From Streptomyces mirabilis (GTDB taxonomy: Bacteria; Actinomycetota; Actinomycetes; Streptomycetales; Streptomycetaceae), in assembly GCF_039503195.1 (NCBI RefSeq), contig NZ_JBCJKP010000001.1, positions 8,184,001 to 8,248,000 of the forward strand: a DNA stretch of 64,000 nt, in the 5' to 3' direction. Within the stretch, counting starts at the first letter, position 1; each line of letters starts with the position of its first letter. This document shows, piece by piece, positions 30,131-42,100 of the stretch. A program made the position numbers and the translations under genes. The notes below the pieces were generated by a model. It did not search any database. It had not been told where the DNA came from and worked only from the letters and a program-made list of their open reading frames with translations.

Positions 30131-33100
30131 TTCCGGTGTCGTTCGCCCAGCGGCGGTTGTGGTTCCTGAACCGCCTGGACGGGCCGAGCGCGACGTACAA
30201 CATTCCGCTGGTGGTACGGCTGCGCGGTGAGCTGGATCTGAAGGCGCTGGAACTGGCGTTGACGGATGTGGTGGACCGGCACGAGAGCCTGCGGACGGTG
30301 TTCGTCGAGGTGGACGGGCAGCCCTACCAGCGGATCCTGCCGGTGGAGGAGGTCGCCCCGGCGCTGGTGGTGCGGGAGAGTTCTCGGGAGCGCCTGACCG
30401 CCGATGTCACGGATGCCGCGGCGTACGCGTTCGACCTCGAGACCGAGATTCCGGTGCGGGCTACGGTTGTCCGAGCGGCCGTGGACGAGTGGGTGTTGGT
30501 CGCGGTGGTGCACCACATCGCGGGTGATGCCTGGTCGTTGGGGCCGTTGGCGCGAGACCTTGCGGCGGCATACGGGGCGCGGTGTGCGGGTGCGGTTCCG
30601 GAGTGGGAGCCGTTGCCGGTGCAGTACGCGGACTACACCCTGTGGCAGCGGGAGTTGCTGGGTGACGAGGACGACCCGGAGAGTACGGGCGCGGCGCAGG
30701 TGGAGTTCTGGCGGGGTGAACTCGCCGGGGCCCCAGAGGAGTTGGCGCTGCCGTACGACCGGTCGCGTCCGTTGGTGGCCTCGCACCAGGGTGATGTCGT
30801 CGAGTTTGAGCTCGATGCTGGGGTGCACCGGAACGTGATGCGTCTCGCCCGTGAGCGTGGGGCGAGTGTGTTCATGGTGGTGCAGGCGGCGGTGTCGGGT
30901 CTGCTGTCCCGGCTGGGGGCGGGTACGGACATTCCGATCGGCTCTCCGGTGGCGGGTCGTCTGGACGAGGCGCTGGATGACCTGGTCGGGTTCTTCGTGA
31001 ACACGTTGGTCCTTCGGGCGGACGTATCCGGTGATCCGTCGTTCGCGGACCTGGTCGCGCGGATCCGGGAGACCGACCTGAAGGCGTTCGGTGCGCAGGA
31101 TGTGCCGTTCGAGCGTCTGGTGGAGGTGTTGAATCCGGTTCGCTCGATGGGCCGTCATCCGCTGTTCCAGGTGGCGTTGGCGTTCCAGAACGCGCCGGTG
31201 TCGGATCTGGTGATGCCGGGCCTGGACGTAGAAGTCGCGCCGGTCGGGACGCAGGTGGCGAAGTTCGACCTCTCCTTCAATCTCGCCGAGGTGTTCACCG
31301 AGGAGGGCGAGCCGGCGGGTATCCGGGGCGGCATCGAGTTCGCGACGGATCTGTTCGACCGGTCGACGGTTGAGCGGATGGCTGGCTGGCTGGCGCGGTT
31401 CCTGGAGGAGGTCCTCGCAGCTCCCGAGCAGCCGGTCAGCCGGGCGCGCATCCTCGACGACGCCGAAATGGGGCAGGTGCTCCAAGGCTGGGATGACATG
31501 GGCCGGGAGGTGCCCGCTGGCACGCTGCCCGAGCTGTTCGAGGAGCAGGTGGCGCGGACGCCGGACGCTACGGCGCTGGTCTTCGACGGCACCGAGCTGT
31601 CGTATCGCGAGGTGAACGAGCGGGCGAACCGTTTGGCGCGTGTGTTGGTTGAGCGGGGTGCGGGTCCGGAGCGGTTTGTCGCCGTCGCTCTGCCTCGTTC
31701 TGCCGATCTGGTGGTCGCGTTGTTGGCGGTGGTGAAGTCGGGTGCGGCGTATGTGCCGATCGACCCTGACTACCCGGCGGACCGGATCGCCTACATCCTC
31801 GAAGATGCCGCCCCGATGTGTGTGATCACCGGCGAGGAAGACAGCAACGACATTCCCCAGATCTTGGTGAACACACCGGCCCTCGCTGAGCACTCCGCAG
31901 CCGACCTCTGCGATGCGGAGCGGTCGCTGCCTCTGACCTCGGATGCGCCTGCGTACGTGATTTATACGTCGGGTTCGACGGGTCGGCCGAAGGGTGTGGT
32001 GGTTCCGCACGCGAATGTGGTGCGGTTGTTCTCCGCGACCGATGAGTGGTTCGGGTTCGGATCGGACGACGTGTGGACGCTGTTCCACTCGTATGCGTTC
32101 GACTTCTCGGTGTGGGAGTTGTGGGGGCCGCTGTTGTACGGCGGTCGTCTGGTGGTGGTGCCGTTCGAGGTGAGCCGCTCGGCGGGGGAGTTCCTGGCGC
32201 TGCTGGCGCGTGAGGGCGTGACGGTGCTGAATCAGACGCCGTCGGCGTTCTATCAGCTGATGCAGGCGGACCGGGATGATCCGGCGACGGGTGATCGGCT
32301 TGCTCTGCGGTATGTGGTGTTCGGCGGTGAGGCGTTGGATCTGGGCCGGCTGGCGTCGTGGTATGAGCGGCGTGGCTCGGGTGGTCCGACGTTGGTGAAC
32401 ATGTACGGGATCACCGAGACGACGGTGCACGTCACCTACATGCCCCTGGACCAGGAGATGTGCGTGGCCGGTGGTGGGAGCAGGATCGGTGAAGGCATCC
32501 CCGACCTGCGGATGTATGTCCTGGATGCGGGGTTGTGCCCGGTCCCGATGGGTGTGGCAGGCGAGTTGTATGTGGCGGGCGCCGGTCTGGCACGCGGCTA
32601 CCTCAACCGCCCGGGTCTGACGGCGCAACGCTTCGTCGCCGACCCCTTCGGCGCTGCCGGCTCACGCATGTATCGGACGGGAGACCTGGTCCGGTGGAGT
32701 GCGCTCGGTGAGCTGGAGTATCTGGGCCGTATCGACGACCAGGTCAAGATCAGAGGCTTCCGCATCGAGTTGGGCGAGGTCGAGTCGGTCCTCGCCTCGC
32801 ACCCCGACGTCACCCAGGCCACGGTGATCGTGCGTGAGGATCGCCCTGGCGACAAGCGGTTGGTCGGGTACGTCGTCTCCACCGCCGACCCGCAAGCCCT
32901 GCGGGCGTACGTGTCCGAATCGGTGCCGGACTACATGGTCCCGTCGGCAATCGTCGCCATCGATGCCTTGCCGTTGACGCCGAACGGGAAGTTGGACCGA
33001 CGGGCCTTGCCCGCTCCGGAGTTCACCGCGAACACGGAAGGCCGCGCACCCCGTAACGCGCAGGAGAACATCCTGTGTGAGGTGTTCGCGGAGGTCCTCG

Positions 33101-36100
33101 GCATCGACCGGGTGTCCGTTGACGACAACTTCTTCGAGCTGGGTGGGCATTCGCTGCTGGCGGTGTCGTTGGTGGAGCGGCTTCGTGAGCGTGGGCTTGC
33201 GGTGCCGGTGCGGTCGTTGTTCGTGACGCCGACGGTGGCGGGGCTCGCGTCCGGTCTGGGGACCACGGACAAGGGCCTGTTGATCCCGCCGAACGGGATC
33301 GTCGACGGCGTCGAAGTCATCACGCCGGAGATGGTGCCGTTGGCGGGGCTGTCGCAGGAGGAGATCGACCGGGTCGTGGCCCAGGTTCCGGGCGGCGTGG
33401 CCAATGTGGCGGACATCTATCCGCTGGCCCCGTTGCAGGAGGGCATTCTCTTCCATCACCTGATGGGTGCCTCGTCGGGTGAGGACGCGTATGTCCTGCC
33501 GATGGTGCTCGGGTTCGATTCCCGTGCCCGGCTGGACGCGTTCGTCGCCGTGCTCCAGAGAGTGGTGGACCGGCACGACATCCTCCGTACGGCCGTGCTG
33601 TGGGACGGGTTGCGCGAGCCGGTCCAGGTGGTCCACAAGCACGTGGAGATCCCGGTCCACGAGGTCGTGTACGACGGTGACGTGCAGGGCTTGATGGCGC
33701 TGGCCGACTCGGTCATGGACATCACGGCAGCGCCGCTGGTCCGGGTCACCACGGCGGGTTCGCAGCGGCCGGTGGCACTGGTCCAGGTGCATCACCTGAT
33801 CCAGGACCACACGGCGGTGGACGTCCTCTTCGCCGAAGTCCAGGCGTTCCTGCAGGGCCGTGAGGCGGAGCTGCCGCCGCCGCTGCCGTTCCGGGAGTTC
33901 GTCGCCCAGGCGAGGTTGGGCATCCCGGCGTCCGAGCACGAGGCGTTCTTCGCCGGTCAGCTCGGAGACGTCACCGAACCCACCGCGCCCTTCGGCGTCA
34001 TGGACGTCCGTGGCGACGGCACCGGGGTGGCCGAGTCCGTTGCGAGGCTTGATGGGCCCACCGCCACGGCCGTACGCGAGATGGCGCGGCGCTTGGGTGT
34101 GAGCGCGGCGACGGTGTTGCATGTGATGTTCGCGCGGGTGGTCGCCTCGGCGGCGGGTCGTGAGGATGTCGTCTTCGGTACGGTGTTGTTCGGCCGTATG
34201 CAGGCTGGTGCCGGCGCGGACCGGATCCCGGGCTTGTTCATCAACACCCTTCCGGTCCGCCTGGACACCAGCAAGAACCTGGGCGACGCCATCAAGCACA
34301 TGCAGACCGGCCTGGCGGAACTGCTGGTCCACGAGCACGCCCCGCTTGCCCTGGCCCAGCGCATGAGCGCGGTGCCGGCCGAGGCCCCGCTGTTCACGGC
34401 GCTGTTCAACTACCGTCACAGTGCGGCGGACACCGATGTCGACGTCGAGGGGATCAAGGTTCTCTTCGCTCAGGAGCGCACCAACTATCCGCTGACGGTG
34501 TCGGTGGACGACACCGGTGACGGGTTCGTCTTCACGGTCCAGTGTGTGAACCCGATCGACCCGGACCTGGTGCTGTCCCTGTTGGACACGACCACCGGCC
34601 ACCTGATCCAGGCCCTGGACGACACTCCCGTACACACCCTGCCCGTCCTCGACGACGCTCACCTTGACCAACTCCTCTGCAACGACACCGGCCGGGAGGT
34701 GCCCGCTGGCACGCTGCCCGAGCTGTTCGAGCAGCAGGTGGCGCGGACGCCGGACGCTACGGCGCTGGTCTTCGACGGCACCGAGCTGTCGTACCGCGAG
34801 GTGAACGAGCGGGCGAACCGTTTGGCGCGTGTGTTGGTCGAGCGGGGTGCGGGTCCCGAGCGGTTCGTCGCCGTGGCCCTCCCCCGGTCGGCAGATCTGG
34901 TCATCGCACTGTTGGCAGTCCTGAAGACGGGCGCGGCCTACGTGCCTGTCGACCCGGACTATCCGGCCGACCGCATCGCCTACATCCTCGATGACGCCGC
35001 CCCCATGTGCGTGGTCACCGCCGAAGGCGGCGGAGTCGAGGTCCCGGACGGCATCACCCGAGTTCTCCTCGACGAATACTCCGAGGCGGAGCTGCCGGTG
35101 TCCCTGGACCCGGGCACGCCGGCGTATGTGATCTATACGTCGGGTTCGACGGGTCGGCCGAAGGGTGTGGTGGTTGAGCATCGGTCGGTGGTCGACTACG
35201 TGTCCTGGGCGGTGGAGATGTATCCCGGGGTGCGTGGGAACGCGCTGCTGCATTCGCCGGTGTCGTTCGATCTGACGGTGACGGTGTTGTTCGCGCCGCT
35301 GGTCAGCGGCGGCTGCGTGGTGGTGGCCGACCTGGAGGAGGAGGATCCGGCGGTCGAAGAGGCGTTGGCAGCTGTGCCGTTGAGCTTCGCGAAGGTCACG
35401 CCGAGCCATATCGCGTTGCTGGACGCGTTGCCGGGTGTGTTCTCGCCGTCGGGTCATCTGGTGGTGGGCGGCGAGCAGTTGACGGGTGAGCAGTTGGAGC
35501 AGTGGCGGCGCGCCCATCCGACGGCCACCGTGGTCAATGAGTACGGCCCGACCGAGGCGACGGTGGGATGCGTCGCCTACCAGCTCGTGCCCGGTCAGCC
35601 GGCCCTGGCGGGTCCGGTGCCGATCGGTCGGCCTTCGTGGAACACCCGGGTGTATGTCCTCGACAGCGGTCTGTTGCCGGTTCCGGTGGGTGTGGCCGGG
35701 GACTTGTATGTCGCGGGCGAAGGTGTGGCGCGCGGTTACCTGAACCGTCCGGGTCTGACGGCGGAACGCTTCGTCGCCGACCCGTACGGCTCTCCCGGCT
35801 CGCGGATGTACCGCACCGGAGACCTCGTACGGCGGAACAGTGACGGCGAGTTGGAGTACCTGGGCCGCGTCGACGACCAGGTCAAGGTGCGGGGTTTCCG
35901 GATCGAGCTGGGCGAGATCGAGTCCGTTCTGGCCGGCCATCCGGACGTCGCCCAGGCCACGGTGATCGTGCGCGAGGACCGGCCTGGCGACAAGCGGCTC
36001 GTCGGCTACGCCGTTTCCCCTGCTGATCCGCTCACACTGCGAACGCACGTGGCGAAGGTGCTCCCCGAGTACATGGTCCCGTCGGTGATCGTGCCGTTGG

Positions 36101-39100
36101 ACGCGATGCCGCTGACCCCGAACGGGAAGCTGGACCGCGGGGCGTTGCCGGCTCCGGAGTTCACCGCGCACACGGAAGGCCGTGCCCCACGCACCCCACA
36201 GGAGAAGCAGCTGTGTGAGCTGTTTGCGGAAGTGCTCGGTGTCGACGAGGTCAGCATCGATGACAACTTCTTTGAGTTGGGTGGGCATTCGCTGCTGGCG
36301 ACGCGTCTGGTCAGCCGTGTCCGGTCGGTGCTGGGTGTGGAGCTGGGCATACGTGTGTTGTTCGAGGCTCCGTCGGTGGCGGGGTTGGTGGAGCGGCTTG
36401 AGGGTGCTGGTGTGCGGCGTGCGGTGTTGCGGGCGGTGGAGCGTCCGGAGCGGGTGCCGGTGTCGTTCGCCCAGCGGCGGCTGTGGTTCCTGAACCGGTT
36501 GGAGGGGCCGAACGCGACCTACAACATCCCGTTGGTCGTGCGGCTGCGGGGTGAGCTGGATGTTGTCGCGTTGAACGCGGCGTTCACCGATGTAGTGGGC
36601 CGGCACGAGAGTCTGCGGACGGTGTTCGCGGAGGTGGACGGTCAGCCGTATCAGCGGATCCTGTCGCTGGAGGAGGCCGCGCCGGCGCTGGTGGTGCGGG
36701 AGAGCGACCGTGAGCGGATCTCGGCTGACATCGCGGACGTCTCGGCGTACGCGTTCGACCTGAGCTCTGAGATTCCGGTGCGGGTGTGGGCTTTCCGAGT
36801 AGCCGTGGACGAGTGGGTGTTGGCCGCGGTCATGCACCACATCGCGGGTGACGGTTGGTCGTTGGGGCCGTTGGCGCGGGATCTTGCGATGGCGTACGGG
36901 GCGCGGTGTGCGGGTGTGGTTCCGCAGTGGGAGCCGTTGCCGATGCAGTACGCGGACTACACCTTGTGGCAGCGCGAACTGTTGGGCGATGAGGGTGATG
37001 AAGGCCAGACGGAGTTCTGGCGGGGCGAACTCGCCGGGGCCCCAGAGGAGTTGGCGCTGCCGTACGACCGGTCGCGTCCGTTGGTGGCCTCGCACCAGGG
37101 TGATGTTGTCGAGGTGGCGCTTGAGGCGGAGCTGCATCGCAGCGTGGTGGGTCTTGCGCGTGAGCGTGGGGCGAGTGTGTTCATGGTGGTGCAGGCGGCG
37201 GTGTCGGGTCTGCTGTCCCGGCTGGGGGCGGGTACGGACATTCCGATCGGCTCTCCGGTGGCGGGTCGTCTGGACGAGGCGCTGGATGACCTGGTCGGGT
37301 TCTTCGTGAACACGTTGGTCCTTCGGGCGGACGTATCCGGTGATCCGTCGTTCGCGGACCTGGTCGCGCGGATCCGGGAGACCGACCTGAAGGCGTTCGG
37401 TGCGCAGGATGTGCCGTTCGAGCGTCTGGTGGAGGTGTTGAATCCGGTTCGCTCGATGGGCCGTCATCCGCTGTTCCAGGTGGCGTTGGCGTTCCAGAAC
37501 GCGCCGGTGTCGGATCTGGTGATGCCGGGCCTGGACGTAGAAGTCGCGCCGGTCGGGACGCAGGTGGCGAAGTTCGACCTCTCCTTCAATCTCGCCGAGG
37601 TGTTCACCGAGGAGGGCGAGCCGGCGGGTATCCGGGGCGGCATCGAGTTCGCGACGGATCTGTTCGACCGGTCGACGGTTGAGCGGATGGCTGGCTGGCT
37701 GGCGCGGTTCCTGGAGGAGGTCCTCGCAGCTCCCGAGCAGCCGGTCAGCCGGGCGCGCATCCTCGACGACGCCGAACTGAGCCTGGTACTCCAGGAATGG
37801 AACGACACCGGCCATGACATCCCGGGTGCAGTCCTGCCCGAGCTGTTCGAGCAGCAGGTAGCGCGGACGCCGGACGCCACGGCGCTGGTCTTCGACGGCA
37901 CCGAACTGTCGTACCGCCAGGTGAACGAGCAGGCGAACCGCCTGGCCTGTCTCCTGGCCGCGCGAGGCGCGGGGCCGGAACGGTTCGTCGCCGTCGCCCT
38001 GCCCCGCTCGTCGGACCTGATCATCGCGCTGCTCGCGGTGCTCAAGACGGGTGCGGCGTATGTACCCATTGACCTCGGCTACCCGGCGGATCGGATCGCC
38101 TACATCCTTCAGGACGCCGCGCCGATGTGTGCGATCACGACCGAGGGCAGCGGAGTTGAGGTGCCGGACGGCATCGCCCGGGTCTTCCTCGATGCCCTCG
38201 ACAGCGACTCCGAAGCGGATCTGCCGGTGTCGTTGGATCCGCGCACACCGGCGTACGTGATCTATACCTCGGGTTCGACGGGCCGCCCGAAGGGCGTCGT
38301 CGTCGAACACCGGTCGGTGGCCAACCTGTTGGCCTGGGCCGATCGCAGGTTCCGCTTCGCGGAGCTGTCCCGGGTCGTGGCCTCCACATCCCTCAACTTC
38401 GACGTCTCCGTCTTCGAGATCTTCGCCCCGCTGGTGTCCGGCGGCAGCATCGAGGTCGTACGGGACCTGCTGTCCCTGCCCGACCTCGACCCCGACACAC
38501 TGTCCGGGAGTCTGGCCAGCGGCGTGCCCTCGGCCTTCTCCCATCTGCTGGCCGGCAGGTTGAGCGGTGCCCGTCCGCGTGCGGTGGCACTGGCCGGTGA
38601 GGCGCTGGCCGCGCGCACGGTCCGTGACATCCGTGCGGCGATGCCCGGGGCCCGGGTCGCGAACATCTACGGCCCGACCGAAGCGACCGTCTACACCACC
38701 TATTGGCACACCGACACCGACACCGCGACCACCCCGCCGATCGGCCGCCCGATCGACAATGTGTCCACCTACGTCCTCGACGACGGCTTGAGCCCCGTAC
38801 CGGTGGGCGTAGCAGGGGAGTTGTACATCGCGGGCGCCGGTCTGGCGCGCGGGTACCTCAACCGCCCCGACCTGACAGCGGAACGCTTCGTCGCCGATCC
38901 GTACGGCGATCCCGGTTCACGGATGTACCGCACCGGAGACCTCGTCCGATGGAACACCAACGGCGAGATCGAGTACCTCGGCCGCATCGACGACCAGGTC
39001 AAGGTGCGAGGTTTCCGTATTGAGCTGGGTGAGATCGAGTCCGTCCTGGCCGCCCACCCCGACGTCACCCAGGCCACGGTGATCGTGCGTGAGGATCGCC

Positions 39101-42100
39101 CTGGCGACAAGCGGTTGGTCGGGTACGTCGTCTCCACCGCCGACCCGCAAGTCCTGCGGGCCCACGTGGCGAAGGCGGTGCCGGAGTACATGGTCCCGTC
39201 GGCGATCGTGCTACTGGACGTGCTGCCTCTGACGCCGAACGGAAAGCTGGACCGACGGGTGCTTCCCGCGCCCGAGTTCAAGGCGAGCACGGAGGGACGT
39301 GCGCCGCGCACCTCGCAGGAGGAGATCCTGTGTGAGGTGTTCGCGGAGGTGCTCGGCATTGAGCGGGTGTCCGTTGACGACAACTTCTTCGAGCTGGGTG
39401 GGCATTCGCTGCTGGCGGTGTCGTTGGTGGAGCGGCTTCGTGAGCGTGGGCTTGCGGTGCCGGTGCGGTCGTTGTTCGTGACGCCGACGGTGGCGGGGCT
39501 CGCGTCCGGTCTGGGCGCCGCGGACAACGGTGCGTCCGTGGTGGTTCCGCCGAACGGGATCGTTGAGGGTGTTGAGGTGATCACGCCGGAGATGGTGCCG
39601 TTGGCGGGGCTGTCGCAGGAGGAGATCGACCGGGTCGTGGCCCAGGTTCCGGGCGGCGTGGCCAATGTGGCGGACATCTATCCGCTGGCCCCGCTGCAGG
39701 AGGGCATTCTCTTCCATCACCTGATGGGTGCCTCGTCGGGTGAGGACGCGTATGTCCTGCCGATGGTGCTCGGGTTCGATTCCCGTGCCCGGCTGGACGC
39801 GTTCGTCGCCGTGCTCCGGAGAGTGGTGGACCGGCACGACATCCTCCGTACGGCCGTGCTGTGGGACGGGTTGCGCGAGCCGGTCCAGGTGGTCCACAAG
39901 CACGTGGAGATCCCGGTCCACGAACTGCCGCAAGTCACCGATGTGCAGGGTCTGCTGGCGGCGTCCGGCTCGGCCATGGACATCACCGCGGCACCGCTGG
40001 TGCGAGTCACCACGACGGGTTCGATGGCATTGATCCAGGTGCACCACTTGGTCCAGGACCACACGGCGGTGGACGTCCTGTTCACGGAGGTCCAGGCATT
40101 CCTCGAAGGCAGGGAGAAGGAACTGCCGCCGCCGCTGCCGTTCCGGAACTTCGTCGCCCAGGCGAGGTTGGGCATCCCGGCGTCCGAGCACGAGGCGTTC
40201 TTCGCCGGTCAGCTCGGCGACGTCACCGAACCCACCGCGGCCTTCGGCGTCATGGACGTCCGTGGCGACGGCACGGAGATCACCGAGGCCCGTAAACCCC
40301 TCGACGCGGCTACTGCCAGAGCCGTACGCGAGATGGCGCGGCGCTTGGGTGTGAGCGCGGCGACGGTGTTGCATGTGATGTTCGCGCGGGTGGTCGCCTC
40401 GGCGGCGGGTCGTGAGGACGTCGTCTTCGGTACGGTGCTGTTCGGCCGTATGCAGGCTGGTGCTGGCGCGGACCGGATCCCGGGTCTGTTCATCAACACG
40501 CTGCCGGTACGTCTCGACACCAGCAACAACCTGGTCGACGCCATCAGGCGCACCCAAGCCGATCTCGCGGAACTGCTGGTCCACGAGCACGCCCCGCTTG
40601 CCTCGGCCCAGCGCATGAGCGCGGTGCCGACGGAAGCCCCGCTGTTCACCGCCCTGTTCAACTACCGTCACAGCGCCGCGGGCACCGGTGCCGACGTCGA
40701 GGGCATCGAGATCCTCTTTGCTCAGGAGCGCACCAACTACCCGCTGACGGTCACGGTGGACGACACCGGCGACGGCTTCGTGTACACCGTCCAGTGCGTG
40801 GACCCGATCGACCCGGACCTGGTGCTGTCCCTGTTGGACACGACCACCAGCCACTTGGTCCACGCCTTGGACGACACTCCCGTACACACCCTGCCCGTCC
40901 TCGACGACACCGAGCAGAACCTTGTGCTCAAGCAGTGGAACGACACCAGCCGTGACATCCCCGCCGCAGCTCTGCCCAAGCTGTTCGAGCAGCAGGTCGT
41001 GCGGACACCGGACGCCACGGCACTCATCTGCGACGGCACGGAACTGACGTATCGCGAGCTGAACGAGCGGGTGAACCGGCTGGCCCGGCTGCTGATCGAA
41101 CAGGGTGCGGGCCCGGAGCGGTTCGTCGCGGTCGCCTTGCCCCGGTCGACAGACCTGGTGATCGCGCTGCTGGCGGTGCTGAAGACCGGTGCGGCGTATG
41201 TGCCCGTCGACCCGGACTACCCCGCCGACCGCATCGCCTGCATCCTCGACGACGCTGATCCGATGTGCGTGATCACGGTCGGGGACAGCGGGGTCGAACT
41301 ACCGGCCGGCACCACCCGGATCCTGCTGGATGATCCGGCGGTGCAGCAGGCTCTCGATGCGCGGGCGGCCGGCGACCTGTCCGATGCCGAGCGGGTTGCC
41401 CCGTTGGGTGCGCGCGTGCCAGCGTATGCGATTTTCACGTCGGGTTCCACGGGTCGGCCAAAGGGCGTGGTGGTCGAGCATCGGGCGTTGGTGAACTTCC
41501 TGTGGTCGATGCAGGAGCGGTTCGGTCTGGGTGTGGGTGACCGGTTGCTGGCGGTGACGACGATTGCCTTCGACATCGCGGGTTTGGAGTTGTATCTGCC
41601 GTTGCTGAACGGTGCTGCTGTGGTGCTGGCGGCGTCGGAGCAGGTGCGTGATCCGCTGGCGCTGCGATCGCTGGTTTCCTCGGCTGGGGTGAGTGTGGCG
41701 CAGGCGACGCCGAGTCTGTGGCATGCGGTGGTGGTCGATGCCGCGGATGAGCTGGCCGGGGTGCGGGCGCTGGTGGGTGGTGAGGCGCTGCCGGGTGAGC
41801 TGGCGCGCACGCTGGTGGCGCGGACGGCGTCGGTGACGAATCTGTACGGGCCGACCGAGACGACGATCTGGTCCACGGCCGACGAGGTCCGTGGGGATGC
41901 CGACGGGGTGTCCTCGATCGGCGCTCCGATCGCCAACACGCAGGTGTACGTCCTGGATGCGGGCCTGTGCCCGGTACCGGTGGGTGTCGCGGGCGAGTTG
42001 TACATCGCCGGTGACGGTCTGGCCCGCGGGTATGTGAACCGTCCGGGTCTGACGGCGGAACGGTTCGTCGCCGACCCGTTCGGTGTGCCCGGCTCGCGCA

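Larger units (their letters stand above)
30130..33270 (+). other. NRPS module 8: C-A(Thr)-T
   Basis: The first C domain of subunit 3, with HHIAGDA instead of HHxxxDG near 30511. The A domain matches module 6 almost base for base over much of its length, giving Thr. The carrier Ser codon is at 33151. The dual C domain that follows should make this residue D (allo-Thr). Confidence 0.85.
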
